From positions 1 to 57,547 of the forward strand of contig JABIHA010000142.1 in the NCBI GenBank assembly GCA_018649885.1: DNA of 57,547 nucleotides. The letters run 5' to 3'. This DNA comes from Bacteriovoracaceae bacterium (GTDB taxonomy: Bacteria > Bdellovibrionota > Bacteriovoracia > Bacteriovoracales > Bacteriovoracaceae). This document shows, piece after piece, positions 8,820-17,700 of this stretch. Positions within the stretch are counted from its first letter, which is position 1. Each line of letters starts with the position of its first letter. The notes under the pieces were generated by a model. The model worked only from the letters and a program-made list of their open reading frames with translations, was not told the DNA's origin and ran no database searches. The position numbers and the translations under genes were made by a program.

Positions 8820-9770
8820 CTACATTAATCCAATTTGCTCAAGTCTTTGCTCTAAGAAAGTGTGGGCCGAAATATCTGGAAATTTGGCCCCACTCCCCAC
8901 ACAGCTTGGCAAACAATTTAGAGATGCCTCAGGATGAGGGTGTACAAAAAATGGCATTGAATAGCGGTGGGTATCGTAATTATCAGAATCTGGATTTATC
9001 ACACGGTGAATTGTAGAGGGAATCACCTCGTTTGTGAGACGACTCATCATGTCTCCTGCATCAACAACAAGCTCTCCAGGTCTTGTGGCCACATCCAGCC
9101 ATTTTTCATCTCGGTCTAGCAGTTGCAGCCCTGAGCCTCTGGCCCCAACTAAAAGAGTGATTAAATTAATATCACCATGAGCAGCCGCTCTTATAGAGCC
9201 CGTTTTGACTTGCTCTTTTTTTACAGGTGGATAGTGAATCATTCTTAGAATTGAATTACCATCTCTGGTCATGTCTTTAAAAAAAGTATTTGGCAGATCG
9301 AGGTGATAGGTTAAGGCCTCAAGAAGTACATCTGAAGTTTGATCAAGATTTTGATATAGCTTTAAAAAAGTTTCTTTAAATTCTTTAATCTGGGATGGCC
9401 AAATATTGGCTGGATAAAATTTTTCGAATTGATGGCCACATGCAAGCTCTCTACCCACATGCCAGAATTCTTTGAGATCAGAGGCATTACAGCCTACGGC
9501 CCTCTCTTTTCCAAAAGGAGTGTAACCCCTTTGATTGCCCTTTTCACTACAAGTGAAATTCTCTTTTTCAATATCTGATAATGAAAAAAGTTGATGTGAT
9601 AATTCGTAGGCCTTATCAACTAGTGCTTGATCCACAATGTGATCAGTCAGTATTATAAAACCGTAATCCACAATCCCGCGGTAAAAATCATCGATGAATT
9701 TTTGCTTATCAAGGGGGCTCCCCTTAACAAATGATAATAGGCTTAGCTCAGCAACCCTTCTTTCCAACAA
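8820..9770 (-). CDS. Isopenicillin N synthase-like 2-oxoglutarate/Fe(II) oxygenase
   Basis: Protein of 316 residues, the usual length of this family. An N-terminal DIOX_N-like region (VDYGFIILTDH) precedes the double-stranded beta-helix core. Iron ligands are H198 and D200 (AAHGD) and H255 (STIHRVINP); R269 in RYSMPFF would bind the co-substrate carboxylate. These enzymes use Fe(II), oxygen and usually 2-oxoglutarate to oxidise small molecules; the substrate cannot be told from sequence. The start is a TTG at 9770 with a strong AGGAG six bases upstream. About 100 bases separate it from yggS, which lies upstream on the same strand. Confidence 0.87.
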   Translation of the reverse strand: MLERRVAELSLLSFVKGSPLDKQKFIDDFYRGIVDYGFIILTDHIVDQALVDKAYELSHQLFSLSDIEKENFTCSEKGNQRGYTPFGKERAVGCNASDLKEFWHVGRELACGHQFEKFYPANIWPSQIKEFKETFLKLYQNLDQTSDVLLEALTYHLDLPNTFFKDMTRDGNSILRMIHYPPVKKEQVKTGSIRAAAHGDINLITLLVGARGSGLQLLDRDEKWLDVATRPGELVVDAGDMMSRLTNEVIPSTIHRVINPDSDNYDTHRYSMPFFVHPHPEASLNCLPSCVGSGAKFPDISAHTFLEQRLEQIGLM

Positions 9771-9868
9771 GATCTTCTCCTAGACACAAAGTGCTATGCA
9801 GCACTTCTACGATTTTTGACCCAAAATCTCAAGGAAAAATTAATAATGGATCACACAAAACAACCAGA

Positions 9869-10570
9869 TTAGCTCGACCTTGCTCCAAAAATAGCTGTCC
9901 CTACCCGCAAAAGATCGGCATCGTAGTCAACGGCCCACTTCCAATCACTGCTCATTCCCATGCTCAGCTTCAGGGTCAGACTAAAGTCTTCCTTGAGGGC
10001 ATCCCTCATATCTTTGAGCTCACTAAAGCAGGCCCTGGCATCGGCCTCAAATTGATCCGTTCTATATTTCCCCATAGTCATCAAACCATGGAGAACAATT
10101 CTTCCTTGAGGCAAATCGGTTATATACTGGACTGCCTCAGATAGCTCTCGGTAGCTTGTAAACCCACCTTTTTCTTTCTCTCCAGAAGTATTGACCTGCA
10201 AAAAAAACTTTAATTGGTCCCCTGGAAAATGAGACTCTTCCTTGAAGAGAATTTTTAGCAACTTTAAGGAATCAATAGAATGGATATATTTAAGGCCTTT
10301 AATATTTAAAAGGGCCTTCACTTTATTTGTTTGTAAATGACCGATAAAATGCCAATTGATATCCTCAGCATCGAGATCTACTACCTTTTGAGAAAACTCT
10401 TCTACACGGTTCTCACCAAACTCTCTTTGACCTAAACGGTAGAGTGCTCTTATTTTCTCTATAGGCTGCCTCTTTGATACAGCAATAATGGAAGCCTTGC
10501 TTTTCTTAGAAACGAGATAATCGTGAATGGAGGCTAAGCGGCTTTTAAATAGATCTGTGGAGTCAGTCAA
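9869..10570 (-). CDS. yggS: YggS-family PLP homeostasis protein
   Basis: Protein of 233 residues in the YggS/PROSC family, which binds pyridoxal 5'-phosphate without known catalysis and keeps vitamin B6 and amino-acid pools balanced. K33 in IIAVSKRQP is the expected PLP lysine. Other family blocks are FGENRVEE, WHFIGHLQTNK, FLQVNTSGEKEKGGF, LHGLMTMG, LSMGMSSDW and VRVGTAIFG-type (LLRVGTAIFGAR). Start is a TTG two bases after the stop of the gene at 10573, implying an operon and coupled translation with that gene and probably with those farther upstream. Confidence 0.93.
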   Translation of the reverse strand: MTDSTDLFKSRLASIHDYLVSKKSKASIIAVSKRQPIEKIRALYRLGQREFGENRVEEFSQKVVDLDAEDINWHFIGHLQTNKVKALLNIKGLKYIHSIDSLKLLKILFKEESHFPGDQLKFFLQVNTSGEKEKGGFTSYRELSEAVQYITDLPQGRIVLHGLMTMGKYRTDQFEADARACFSELKDMRDALKEDFSLTLKLSMGMSSDWKWAVDYDADLLRVGTAIFGARSS

Positions 10571-10572
10571 AA

Positions 10573-10935
10573 CTAAGACCCTTTGTTTTGGTCTTGGTCT
10601 TTGTCTTTGTCTTTGTCTTTGTCTTTAGGTATAAAATTAAATTTAGCGCTAACTTCTATATCGTAATTATTAATGACGTTTTCAATTTCATCACGCACAT
10701 TAACTTTTGTAAGGTATCCCTTAATTTCTTCTTTAACACCTTTGATGAACTCTTCCTTGGACTGCCTAGCATTTTGTAATAGTCCATTGATAATATCTTT
10801 AGGGAGAGGCAGGTCTTGAATAATGCCTTTCACAGCATCCTCAGTCATAAAAGCAGCACCAATTCCAGTGGAGACTACTTTTCGAAACAAATCTGTGAGC
10901 TTTAAATCTTTTTCATCTCTTTCTTCATCTGACAA
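10573..10935 (-). CDS. Small charged helical protein with a KD-repeat tail
   Basis: 120 residues, mostly helical and charged. Residues 14-60 (LFRKVVSTGIGAAFMTED, then GLLQNARQSKEEF) have the amphipathic look of phasin or polyhydroxyalkanoate-granule-associated proteins, but the match is weak and I do not name it. The C-terminus is a low-complexity tail KDKDKDKDKDQDQNKGS, encoded by a hexanucleotide tandem repeat. It sits between the SRPBCC gene and yggS with very small gaps, so it is probably co-transcribed with both. Confidence 0.68.
   Translation of the reverse strand: MSDEERDEKDLKLTDLFRKVVSTGIGAAFMTEDAVKGIIQDLPLPKDIINGLLQNARQSKEEFIKGVKEEIKGYLTKVNVRDEIENVINNYDIEVSAKFNFIPKDKDKDKDKDQDQNKGS
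10585..10626. repeat. Hexanucleotide tandem repeat (GTCTTT)n inside a coding region
   Basis: Five perfect GTCTTT copies occupy 10597-10626 and two diverged copies precede them (10585-10596). On the coding strand they read AAAGAC, giving alternating Lys-Asp. Because the unit is six bases, copy-number change would lengthen or shorten the tail without a frameshift. Confidence 0.85.
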
Positions 10936-10943
10936 AATTCACC

Positions 10944-11375
10944 TCACCGTTTTCTTGCTTCATCTGCCATAGAATCCATCATAGCAGGCAGATTTGAGCC
11001 AACGAGCTTTTTCAAGATCATTTTTGGCACCATTAATTTAAAGGCGAGCTCAATTGAGTAAGTAACCTCAGTTTGACCATCACCTAAATCTTTAAGAATC
11101 CACTCGCCCTCATTTGTCTTAAATAAGTCCCCGGATTCTAATTTCCAACTGACTTTAGAATTAGGGGTGTGAGTAAGAGCAAGGGTATATACAAATCTTT
11201 TGACAACATTAAGTGAATAGCGAACTCTGGCAGAGCTTTCACTTTGCTCTAACACTTCTATGTCATCTACCCCTTCAATAAATTTAGGATAGTTTCCATA
11301 ATCTAAAATGGCACTATAGAACTTGCCTATTTCAACATCGTACACAGCAGTTCTTAGAGTATTATTCGTAGCCAT
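10944..11375 (-). CDS. SRPBCC-fold (START/CoQ10-like) protein
   Basis: 143 residues with the order of elements typical of the SRPBCC/polyketide-cyclase superfamily: an N-terminal strand, then FYSAILDYGNYPKFIEGVDD, central strands (VRYSLNVVKRFVYTLALT; VSWKLESGDLFKTNEGEW) and a long C-terminal helix. Members bind lipids or quinones; the CoQ10-binding/RatA subgroup is closest in layout, but the sequence does not prove that ligand. It lies nine bases from glpX and nine from the 10573 gene, in the middle of a minus-strand cluster. Confidence 0.75.
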   Translation of the reverse strand: MATNNTLRTAVYDVEIGKFYSAILDYGNYPKFIEGVDDIEVLEQSESSARVRYSLNVVKRFVYTLALTHTPNSKVSWKLESGDLFKTNEGEWILKDLGDGQTEVTYSIELAFKLMVPKMILKKLVGSNLPAMMDSMADEARKR

Positions 11376-11383
11376 TGTTTTCC

Positions 11384-12337
11384 TTAATACCTAGGTTTTG
11401 TATCAAATTTATGTTCAGCAAATATTTCTCTTACTGTTCCAGACTCACTTCTCATAACAATTGAATGGGTTCTACATCCACCGCCTTTAAACAAAACTCC
11501 GTCTAGGTAGGATCCGTCCGTTACACCGGTCGCCACAAACATAACATTGCCCGAAGCTAAATCGTCGATAGAGAATATTTTTTTGATATCGCTGATGCCC
11601 ATTTTCTTAGCACGCTCGATTTCTTCATTATTTCTAGGACGTAAAATTCCTTGAAAATCACCACCAACACATTGTAGGGCCGCTGCTGCAATAACCCCTT
11701 CAGGAGCACCACCAATACCAAACAAGACGTCTACGCCCATATTTGGATTAGTTGTGGCAATAGCTGCTGACACATCACCATCACCAATAAGCTGAATTCT
11801 TGCTCCAGTTGACCTAACTTCTGCAATCAAACCAGCATGTCTTTCGCGGTCTAAAATAACAGCTGTTAAGTCAGCAATACGACAACGTTTTACATCGGCG
11901 ATTCTTTTAAGATTTTCAGTTGGTGAAAGGGTGATATCTACGGCGCCTTTACAATCGGGCCCAACAGCAATTTTGTCCATATAGGTATCTGGTGCGTGCA
12001 ATAAACAATTTTCACCACCAATGGCCATAACAGAAATAGAGTTGTAGCCCCCATTTGCACAAATGGTGGTTCCTTCAAGAGGGTCCAGAGCAATTTCAAG
12101 TTTTGGACCAGATCCGGTTCCGACTTTTTCCCCAATATAAAGCATAGGGGCTTCGTCTCTCTCACCTTCTCCAATAACGACTGTAGCGTCACATTCTACA
12201 GAATCTAACATAGCTCGCATAGCGTCTACAGCTGCTTGGTCAGAAGCTTTTTCATCTCCTCTTCCCATTAGTCTTGCTGAGGCGATTGCGGCCATCTCCG
12301 TCACTCTTACGAATTCAAGTGCGAGGTTTCGGTTCAT
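11384..12337 (-). CDS. glpX: Class II fructose-1,6-bisphosphatase GlpX
   Basis: 317 residues, the usual length for GlpX. It hydrolyses fructose 1,6-bisphosphate to fructose 6-phosphate in gluconeogenesis. Family blocks are present: ASARLMGRGDEKASDQAAVD, VVIGEGERDEAPMLY, the metal-binding EIALDPLEGT (D85), YMDKIAVGP, and LFGIGGAPEGVIAAAALQ with FQGILRPRN. The start is an ATG at 12337. It is probably the first gene of a minus-strand cluster running to yggS. A fructose bisphosphatase suits a cell living on amino acids and lipids from prey; that last point is inference. Confidence 0.96.
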   Translation of the reverse strand: MNRNLALEFVRVTEMAAIASARLMGRGDEKASDQAAVDAMRAMLDSVECDATVVIGEGERDEAPMLYIGEKVGTGSGPKLEIALDPLEGTTICANGGYNSISVMAIGGENCLLHAPDTYMDKIAVGPDCKGAVDITLSPTENLKRIADVKRCRIADLTAVILDRERHAGLIAEVRSTGARIQLIGDGDVSAAIATTNPNMGVDVLFGIGGAPEGVIAAAALQCVGGDFQGILRPRNNEEIERAKKMGISDIKKIFSIDDLASGNVMFVATGVTDGSYLDGVLFKGGGCRTHSIVMRSESGTVREIFAEHKFDTKPRY

Positions 12338-12414
12338 TGCGAATACTCCTATTTGCTAAAGTCAACTAACATGGATTGTATCCACAAAGCTCAAGTTTGC
12401 ATAGAGCACAAGGC

Positions 12415-13143
12415 CTAGGAATGCTCTAATTTGCGTAATATAAATTGAACAGTGTCAGCAGGTAAGAAATCTTCAGAAATTAGTTTGAGAATTTCCCCAG
12501 AAAAATCCATTTTATTGGTGTCTACTTCTGAGTCCATTTTAAAAACAAATTCATCTTCGTGAATCAAAGGGGTGTCCATATCCCTTTTGCTCAAGGTGCG
12601 TCCAGTACTTAGACCCTGGCCGTCTTCCCATTCAATAAAGTTTTGCATCATGATAATTTGAACCTTTGAAAACTCTCCGTCGGAGTGAGTCCAAACAAAG
12701 ACTTCCATGGGACCATCTGCTCTAAGCCAATATTTAAGAGAGCCAGGAATTTCAATTTCAAGCTGATCACCTGCAAATTGATGAATAGGTTTTATGTTTT
12801 TAGCTATATTTTCAGCACACAAAAATTTGGACATCTCGGCATTTGAATTATCCCAATCAAACTCAACTCCCAGCCTGGAATTTGTTAGCCACCTAACTTT
12901 GGCAGTCACTGTGTGTTCCAAACCGCTCCAATGAAGCGTTCCACTTATAGCATCACCAAAATCTAGCTCATGCTTTCCATCTCGAAGAGATAGCTGCATG
13001 CCAGTAACACTAATATCACTCACTTCAAAAACATGCTCTGGCCCTTTTGCTTTAAAGGTCATGTAGCAATAAGGAAACCTGGGAAGAAGTCTCTTTTCAT
13101 GAGTTAAAAATTCACTTTTTATAAGATTAAAGGCGCGGTCCAT
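12415..13143 (-). CDS. PilZ-domain protein, likely c-di-GMP receptor
   Basis: About 242 residues. An N-terminal PilZ domain is visible, with RxxxR at R18-R22 (RLLPR) and the second motif DISVTG at residues 43-48, both needed for cyclic-di-GMP binding in characterised PilZ proteins. Strands such as AISGTLHWSG, VTAKVRWL and SRLGVEF complete the barrel. The C-terminal 130 residues are unassigned. The start at 13143 has AGGAG six bases upstream; an in-frame ATG at 13167 has no such signal. Divergent from pgsA. Confidence 0.82.
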   Translation of the reverse strand: MDRAFNLIKSEFLTHEKRLLPRFPYCYMTFKAKGPEHVFEVSDISVTGMQLSLRDGKHELDFGDAISGTLHWSGLEHTVTAKVRWLTNSRLGVEFDWDNSNAEMSKFLCAENIAKNIKPIHQFAGDQLEIEIPGSLKYWLRADGPMEVFVWTHSDGEFSKVQIIMMQNFIEWEDGQGLSTGRTLSKRDMDTPLIHEDEFVFKMDSEVDTNKMDFSGEILKLISEDFLPADTVQFILRKLEHS

Positions 13144-13282
13144 ATTGTTCTCCTGTACATTGTCCATTCTACTATGAGTTGGTAGGATTTAATGCCCTGA
13201 ATTCTCTACCCAGTGACTTGGCAAAATCACAGTTAACTGCTAGAAATTTCGTTGGGGTAACACACAGCAATGGACACAGATC

Positions 13283-13918
13283 TTGGCAAATGATGATTTG
13301 GAAATTGACAACCTGCCCAATAGACTCACTATTTTAAGAGTTGCACTCATACCTGTAGTGATTGGGTTAATGCTCTTATCTGAAAGTAACATTGAAAGAT
13401 TTGTCCCCTACCGCTCATTTCTAGGATGGGCCGCAGGTTGGATTTTTGTGGCCGCCTCAATCACAGATTTCTTTGATGGCTATATCGCCAGAAAAAGAGG
13501 CATCCAAACTGTATTTGGAACTTTCCTTGACCCCATTGCAGATAAATTTTTAGTAGTCTCATGCTTAATTCTTCTGGGAAATTTTGACCGAATTCCAACT
13601 GTAGTAGTAATCATTTTAGTTTTAAGAGAAATGTATATGACTTCATTGAGGCTACTGGCCACTAATGAGGGTGTTAATGTACCGGTTAGTCAGCTTGGAA
13701 AATGGAAGACTACTTTTCAAATGACCGCCATTCCCATGCTAATGGTCAATGAAAGCTGGTGGATTTTTCCTTGGCCTTTTATAGGCACTATTGCCATTTA
13801 CATTGCCGGTATTATCTCAATCTACAGTGCAGTGGTTTATTCACTAGGTCTGATAAAAAAACTAAAATTGAAAAGACTTCAAAAAAGATCAAGTAAGACC
13901 ACAAGTGACACCCAATAA
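13283..13918 (+). CDS. pgsA: CDP-diacylglycerol-glycerol-3-phosphate 3-phosphatidyltransferase
   Basis: 211 residues with about five membrane segments. The CDP-alcohol phosphotransferase motif is complete: D62, D65-G66, A69-R70, G79, D83 and D87 (DFFDGYIAR, then GTFLDPIAD). The N-terminal NLPNRLTILRVALIP block is typical of PgsA, which makes phosphatidylglycerol phosphate for phosphatidylglycerol and cardiolipin. The start is a TTG with a poor SD; an ATG at 13269 is out of frame. A strong hairpin terminator follows directly. Confidence 0.92.
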   Translation: MANDDLEIDNLPNRLTILRVALIPVVIGLMLLSESNIERFVPYRSFLGWAAGWIFVAASITDFFDGYIARKRGIQTVFGTFLDPIADKFLVVSCLILLGNFDRIPTVVVIILVLREMYMTSLRLLATNEGVNVPVSQLGKWKTTFQMTAIPMLMVNESWWIFPWPFIGTIAIYIAGIISIYSAVVYSLGLIKKLKLKRLQKRSSKTTSDTQ

Positions 13919-13920
13919 AA

Positions 13921-13941
13921 AGACCCTCTCTTCGAGGGTCT
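13921..13941. terminator. Bidirectional intrinsic terminator after pgsA
   Basis: AGACCCTC pairs perfectly with GAGGGTCT around a TCTTC loop. An A-run precedes it and TTCTC follows it, so it can serve pgsA (+) and the minus-strand gene ending at 13979. Confidence 0.8.
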
Positions 13942-13978
13942 TCTCACTATAAAATAATCAAGGTGTATTTTTAAATTA

Positions 13979-14680
13979 TTATAAACCGAGCATTCCTTTA
14001 GCAACTGCTACGATACTTCTTTCAATATAAGGAGCTGCAATTTTTGGTAAAAGATCAATGCCTGGTATCACATTAGCATTTAAAAAGAGGATATACTCAC
14101 CGTTGTCTTCATCATAAGCAACGTGGATGTGACCGTTTTTCATTTTTAGACCTTCAGGTTTCTTGTAAACTCCATGACCAGGAACTTTTATAGGAGTAGA
14201 AGCGTCTGCAAGAGTGTAGTAATAACTAAGTTCTGCCCCGTCATATGCAGTAAGTGGAATGTAATCAGTTACTTCTCTTATGTGGACCTTGCCAATTGGA
14301 AAAGGTGCCTTAGTTTTGTAAGTAGCATAGTGTCTTGTAATCACTGTGCCATCTTTAGTGTAGGTACCCATAGGAAGTGTAACTTTCATTTTTACTTCGT
14401 TTGTTCCCTTGGTGTATTCACCCCATTCTGCAAAATCAAAATACATGTCAACGATGTCTTCTGGTGTATCAAAATCGTCTTCACTAATGGCCGCAAAAAA
14501 CTGAACATTGATATACCGTTTACCAGCAGCATTTCTGAGTACAGCTCTTTTAGTGCAAAAAGAATTGGAATCAAAACAATCGTCTGGTACTTCAGGTAAT
14601 GCTTTTCCAGCAAATGCAGCTGGAATAATCATTCCTAGTGCTAAAACCAATGTAAGATAAAATTTCGTGATACTTTTCAT
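13979..14680 (-). CDS. Exported protein of unknown function
   Basis: 233 residues from the ATG at 14680, which follows GGGAGG; a longer frame to 14713 lacks support. A signal peptide is clear (SITKFYLTLVLALGMIIPAAF, cleavage after FAG; at most 20 shown as SITKFYLTLVLAL). The mature protein has two early cysteines (DDCFDSNSFCTKR), likely a disulfide, and a beta-rich body. A SRPBCC-like layout is possible (a FDFAEWGEYT block, then long strands and a C-terminal helix) but unproven. It is separated from the downstream lipoprotein gene's 3' end by about 50 bases. Confidence 0.7.
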   Translation of the reverse strand: MKSITKFYLTLVLALGMIIPAAFAGKALPEVPDDCFDSNSFCTKRAVLRNAAGKRYINVQFFAAISEDDFDTPEDIVDMYFDFAEWGEYTKGTNEVKMKVTLPMGTYTKDGTVITRHYATYKTKAPFPIGKVHIREVTDYIPLTAYDGAELSYYYTLADASTPIKVPGHGVYKKPEGLKMKNGHIHVAYDEDNGEYILFLNANVIPGIDLLPKIAAPYIERSIVAVAKGMLGL

Positions 14681-14734
14681 AGTACTTTTCCTCCCAATGT
14701 TTATTTTAAACATAAATTTATAAAAATAAAATTA

Positions 14735-17700
14735 TTAGTCGTTTACGACGCCCTTGGATATCCAAGAATCGGCCCAATAAACTCCAATATCTACATTTCT
14801 CTTTAAGTAATCTTCACTGGGATCAGAAATTCTTAAAATTCCTTTCATCCCGTAACTAACATCAATCGAAGTATCCTCTCCCCACACAATTTTGGTTACT
14901 AAAAACTTAAGCATATTGTGTGTTTTTGTGAGAAGCTTTTGCGACTCTAATAAGAAATTTCGTATGATCTTTCTATCAAGCAACTTCAAAAAATCCATTG
15001 AGCCCACCAAAAAACTTCTATAGGTTGAATTTCGAAGAATTGGTAGGATACCTTTGTCAAAAGAAACAAAGTCAGGATGTTCTAAAATTTGTGATAGCTG
15101 TTTTAAGCTTTCTTCATCATCTTGGTGGTCTTCTATTATATCCATATAAAAATCTAAAAGTTTAAATAGATGATCTTCTTCACCTACCAAAGCTCTTTGG
15201 TATATTTCAAAAGGTCTGGCGCCATTTGCTATCAAAAATTTATTTACCTGCAGTAATGATTTCTGAATCCCAGGGGCAGACTTTCCATCAAACCCTGTTT
15301 GAGTGCTACTAAGGTTTTGGAGAACCGGAACAAGAAAACGTTTCAAAGATCTTTTGATTTTCTCGTCCCTTGTTGTACCAAGTAGAACACCTTGTACACT
15401 TTTACCAAAAATATCTCCAGCAGCATTTTGCATAAAAAGTTGCCCATTTAGAAGATGAACTAGCCTAGAAATAATTGAGGCCCTTTTTTCAACTTCAATT
15501 TCATTCATTGAGTGAGCTACTATTTTCAAAAATGAGTAAATTTCGTCTTGGGAAAACTTGGAAATAATTTCATGTAACACTCTCATATTGGAGCTGTGTA
15601 GTACCTGCTTAACAATGTAGAGATCGGTTCTTTTTTTCCACGAAAAATCTGAATCAAATTTTTGAATAAACTTACCGATGGTTTTACTCATACTCTCTAA
15701 TGTTTCTTTATCTTCAATACTATAAAGCAGTCTTGACAAGGCCAATTGATACCTTGGTTTCCCTTCAAGCTTTTTTAGTACAATAATGGCAAAATCCAGT
15801 AGGTTTTTCTCCGAATCTTTATCATCAGCTTCCAACTCATAGAAAGTCTTTATCACCAACTCTTTAACCAATTTGTAGGCGATACCACGATCTGGGTTTT
15901 CGACTTTCCCCACCTCTGAGCCCATTCTATCTAGCAATTGGTAAAAATATGGATCCATTTCATCTTCTTTATCAACTGCTGGATAATTAGAGGCAAGAGA
16001 GCCGATAAAATTATTGGCAAACCGACTTGGTCCCACAAAGAAGCCATTACTACTATTTAATATATAGTGAGATCGTCCAGCTGCCTTAGAGCTTAGTTGG
16101 ACTTTGGCCCCACTGATAAAGCCAAGTGCATCGACACTTCCATCTTTAATAGATTTAAAGGCCTTTAAATGTAGTGGGAAGGCCTTTATTTCGTCTTTAA
16201 TGACTGGATCCTTACCCATGGTCATTAGATCATCTAGTACCTTTTTCACGACTCCAAGAGGTAACCTATCAGCTTTTTCAAACACAACTTTTTTCTTTTT
16301 CCCAAAAATGCCGTAAGCTCCATGGAGTAAATTGATTTCTGATTTTTTACAAAATGCCAGGTCAGTACTATCAATTTTCCATTTTGCAGCGTCTTCCACC
16401 AAATCGGTTATGCCAAGCACTTCAGCTTCATCCTCAAAATAAGGGCAATATGAAATCAGCGCAATTTTCTTCAAGTATTTTGTAAGACGCGGATACCCCG
16501 AGTCAGTTGGAGAAGCGGCAAAATTAATTGGGCAATACGATAGATCAAATTTTGAATCAGCTTTATTCCAGGCCCAACAATTTTGTCCAAGCCCAAGACC
16601 GATCATGAGATCTTTATTCTTATTTTGTGCAAGCATCCCCAGGTGACCCAAAAGATGAACAAACTCCAACTCGTTTTTACCAAAGCCCGTAATTGTCTTA
16701 ACACCTAGTGCGGTATCATCTACAAAATTAAACGGTCCCCTTGCCAGAAGGTCTGTGTATTCTTTGTCACTTAGGCCTGGGATAGATCTTTTTATAATTT
16801 CAGCAATTTCCTCAACTCCAGAAACATGCTTCAAAGACTCAGGAAAATGGTAGCGGTGATTTTGGAAAGCGTACCCTGCCTGAAGTGAAGGAATCCCATA
16901 TAATTGCCCTTTCACATTTTTATTTGGATTAAGATAAAAATCTTTTTCAAATTCAGGCAAAATTCCAGGGGCCTGAAGAAATTGTTTAGAATAAAAACTA
17001 AGAATTTCTCTTATTTCATCCACACTGTAAGCAGATGTTTCAAAGAAATCACTGGGAGTCTTTAGATATTTATAGCTTTCATTTTTTATCCACACACTCT
17101 TATCATCTAGATGCCTATCAAATAAGACATCTGAAAACCAGGCGACTAATTCATCGCTATCACTACTTTTTTCATCCTTACCAAGCCCATAACCTGAAAA
17201 GAATTTTTTGACTTTACCAAAGTAGCCATCTTGATCAGAAAATTCATAAATTAATTTTCTTCTAAAAACAGAGGTTCTCTTATCAAGTCCAATAAAGCTC
17301 TCTTTACCACCACTGGCATTTTTAAATATTTTTAAATTAACAGTTTTCTTACTATTTTCTCCAAAGAAACTAGCTGCAATTTCTTTATCTTCTAAATTAA
17401 GTGAATCATTGTAAAAAAGTGCTCCAGACATCCTAGATCTGGCCAAAACTTCTCTGACGGCCATGGTTCCACCTGCACTGTACTGATCTCTAATTGAAGC
17501 CGGAATTTTCTCCCAATAAAGATTGTCTCTCATCATCTGCTCATAAGGACCATCTAAGTAAATACCGAGCAGTACTCTCATTAACTTGAGATCTTTTCCA
17601 CTTGCAGTGATACCTTGAAAGTCTAATGACTTGGCCTGCATCTCTTGAACTTCAATAGAGCTCAGTTTTTCAATGAAGTCGCTGGCAAGTGGCAATTTTT

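Noticed and set aside
10585..10626. CRISPR-like short repeat
   Set aside because: Units are six bases with no spacers; a simple microsatellite in a coding region.
10944..11375. RatA toxin annotation for the SRPBCC protein
   Set aside because: Shares the fold only; there is no antitoxin neighbour, and the cluster consists of metabolic genes.
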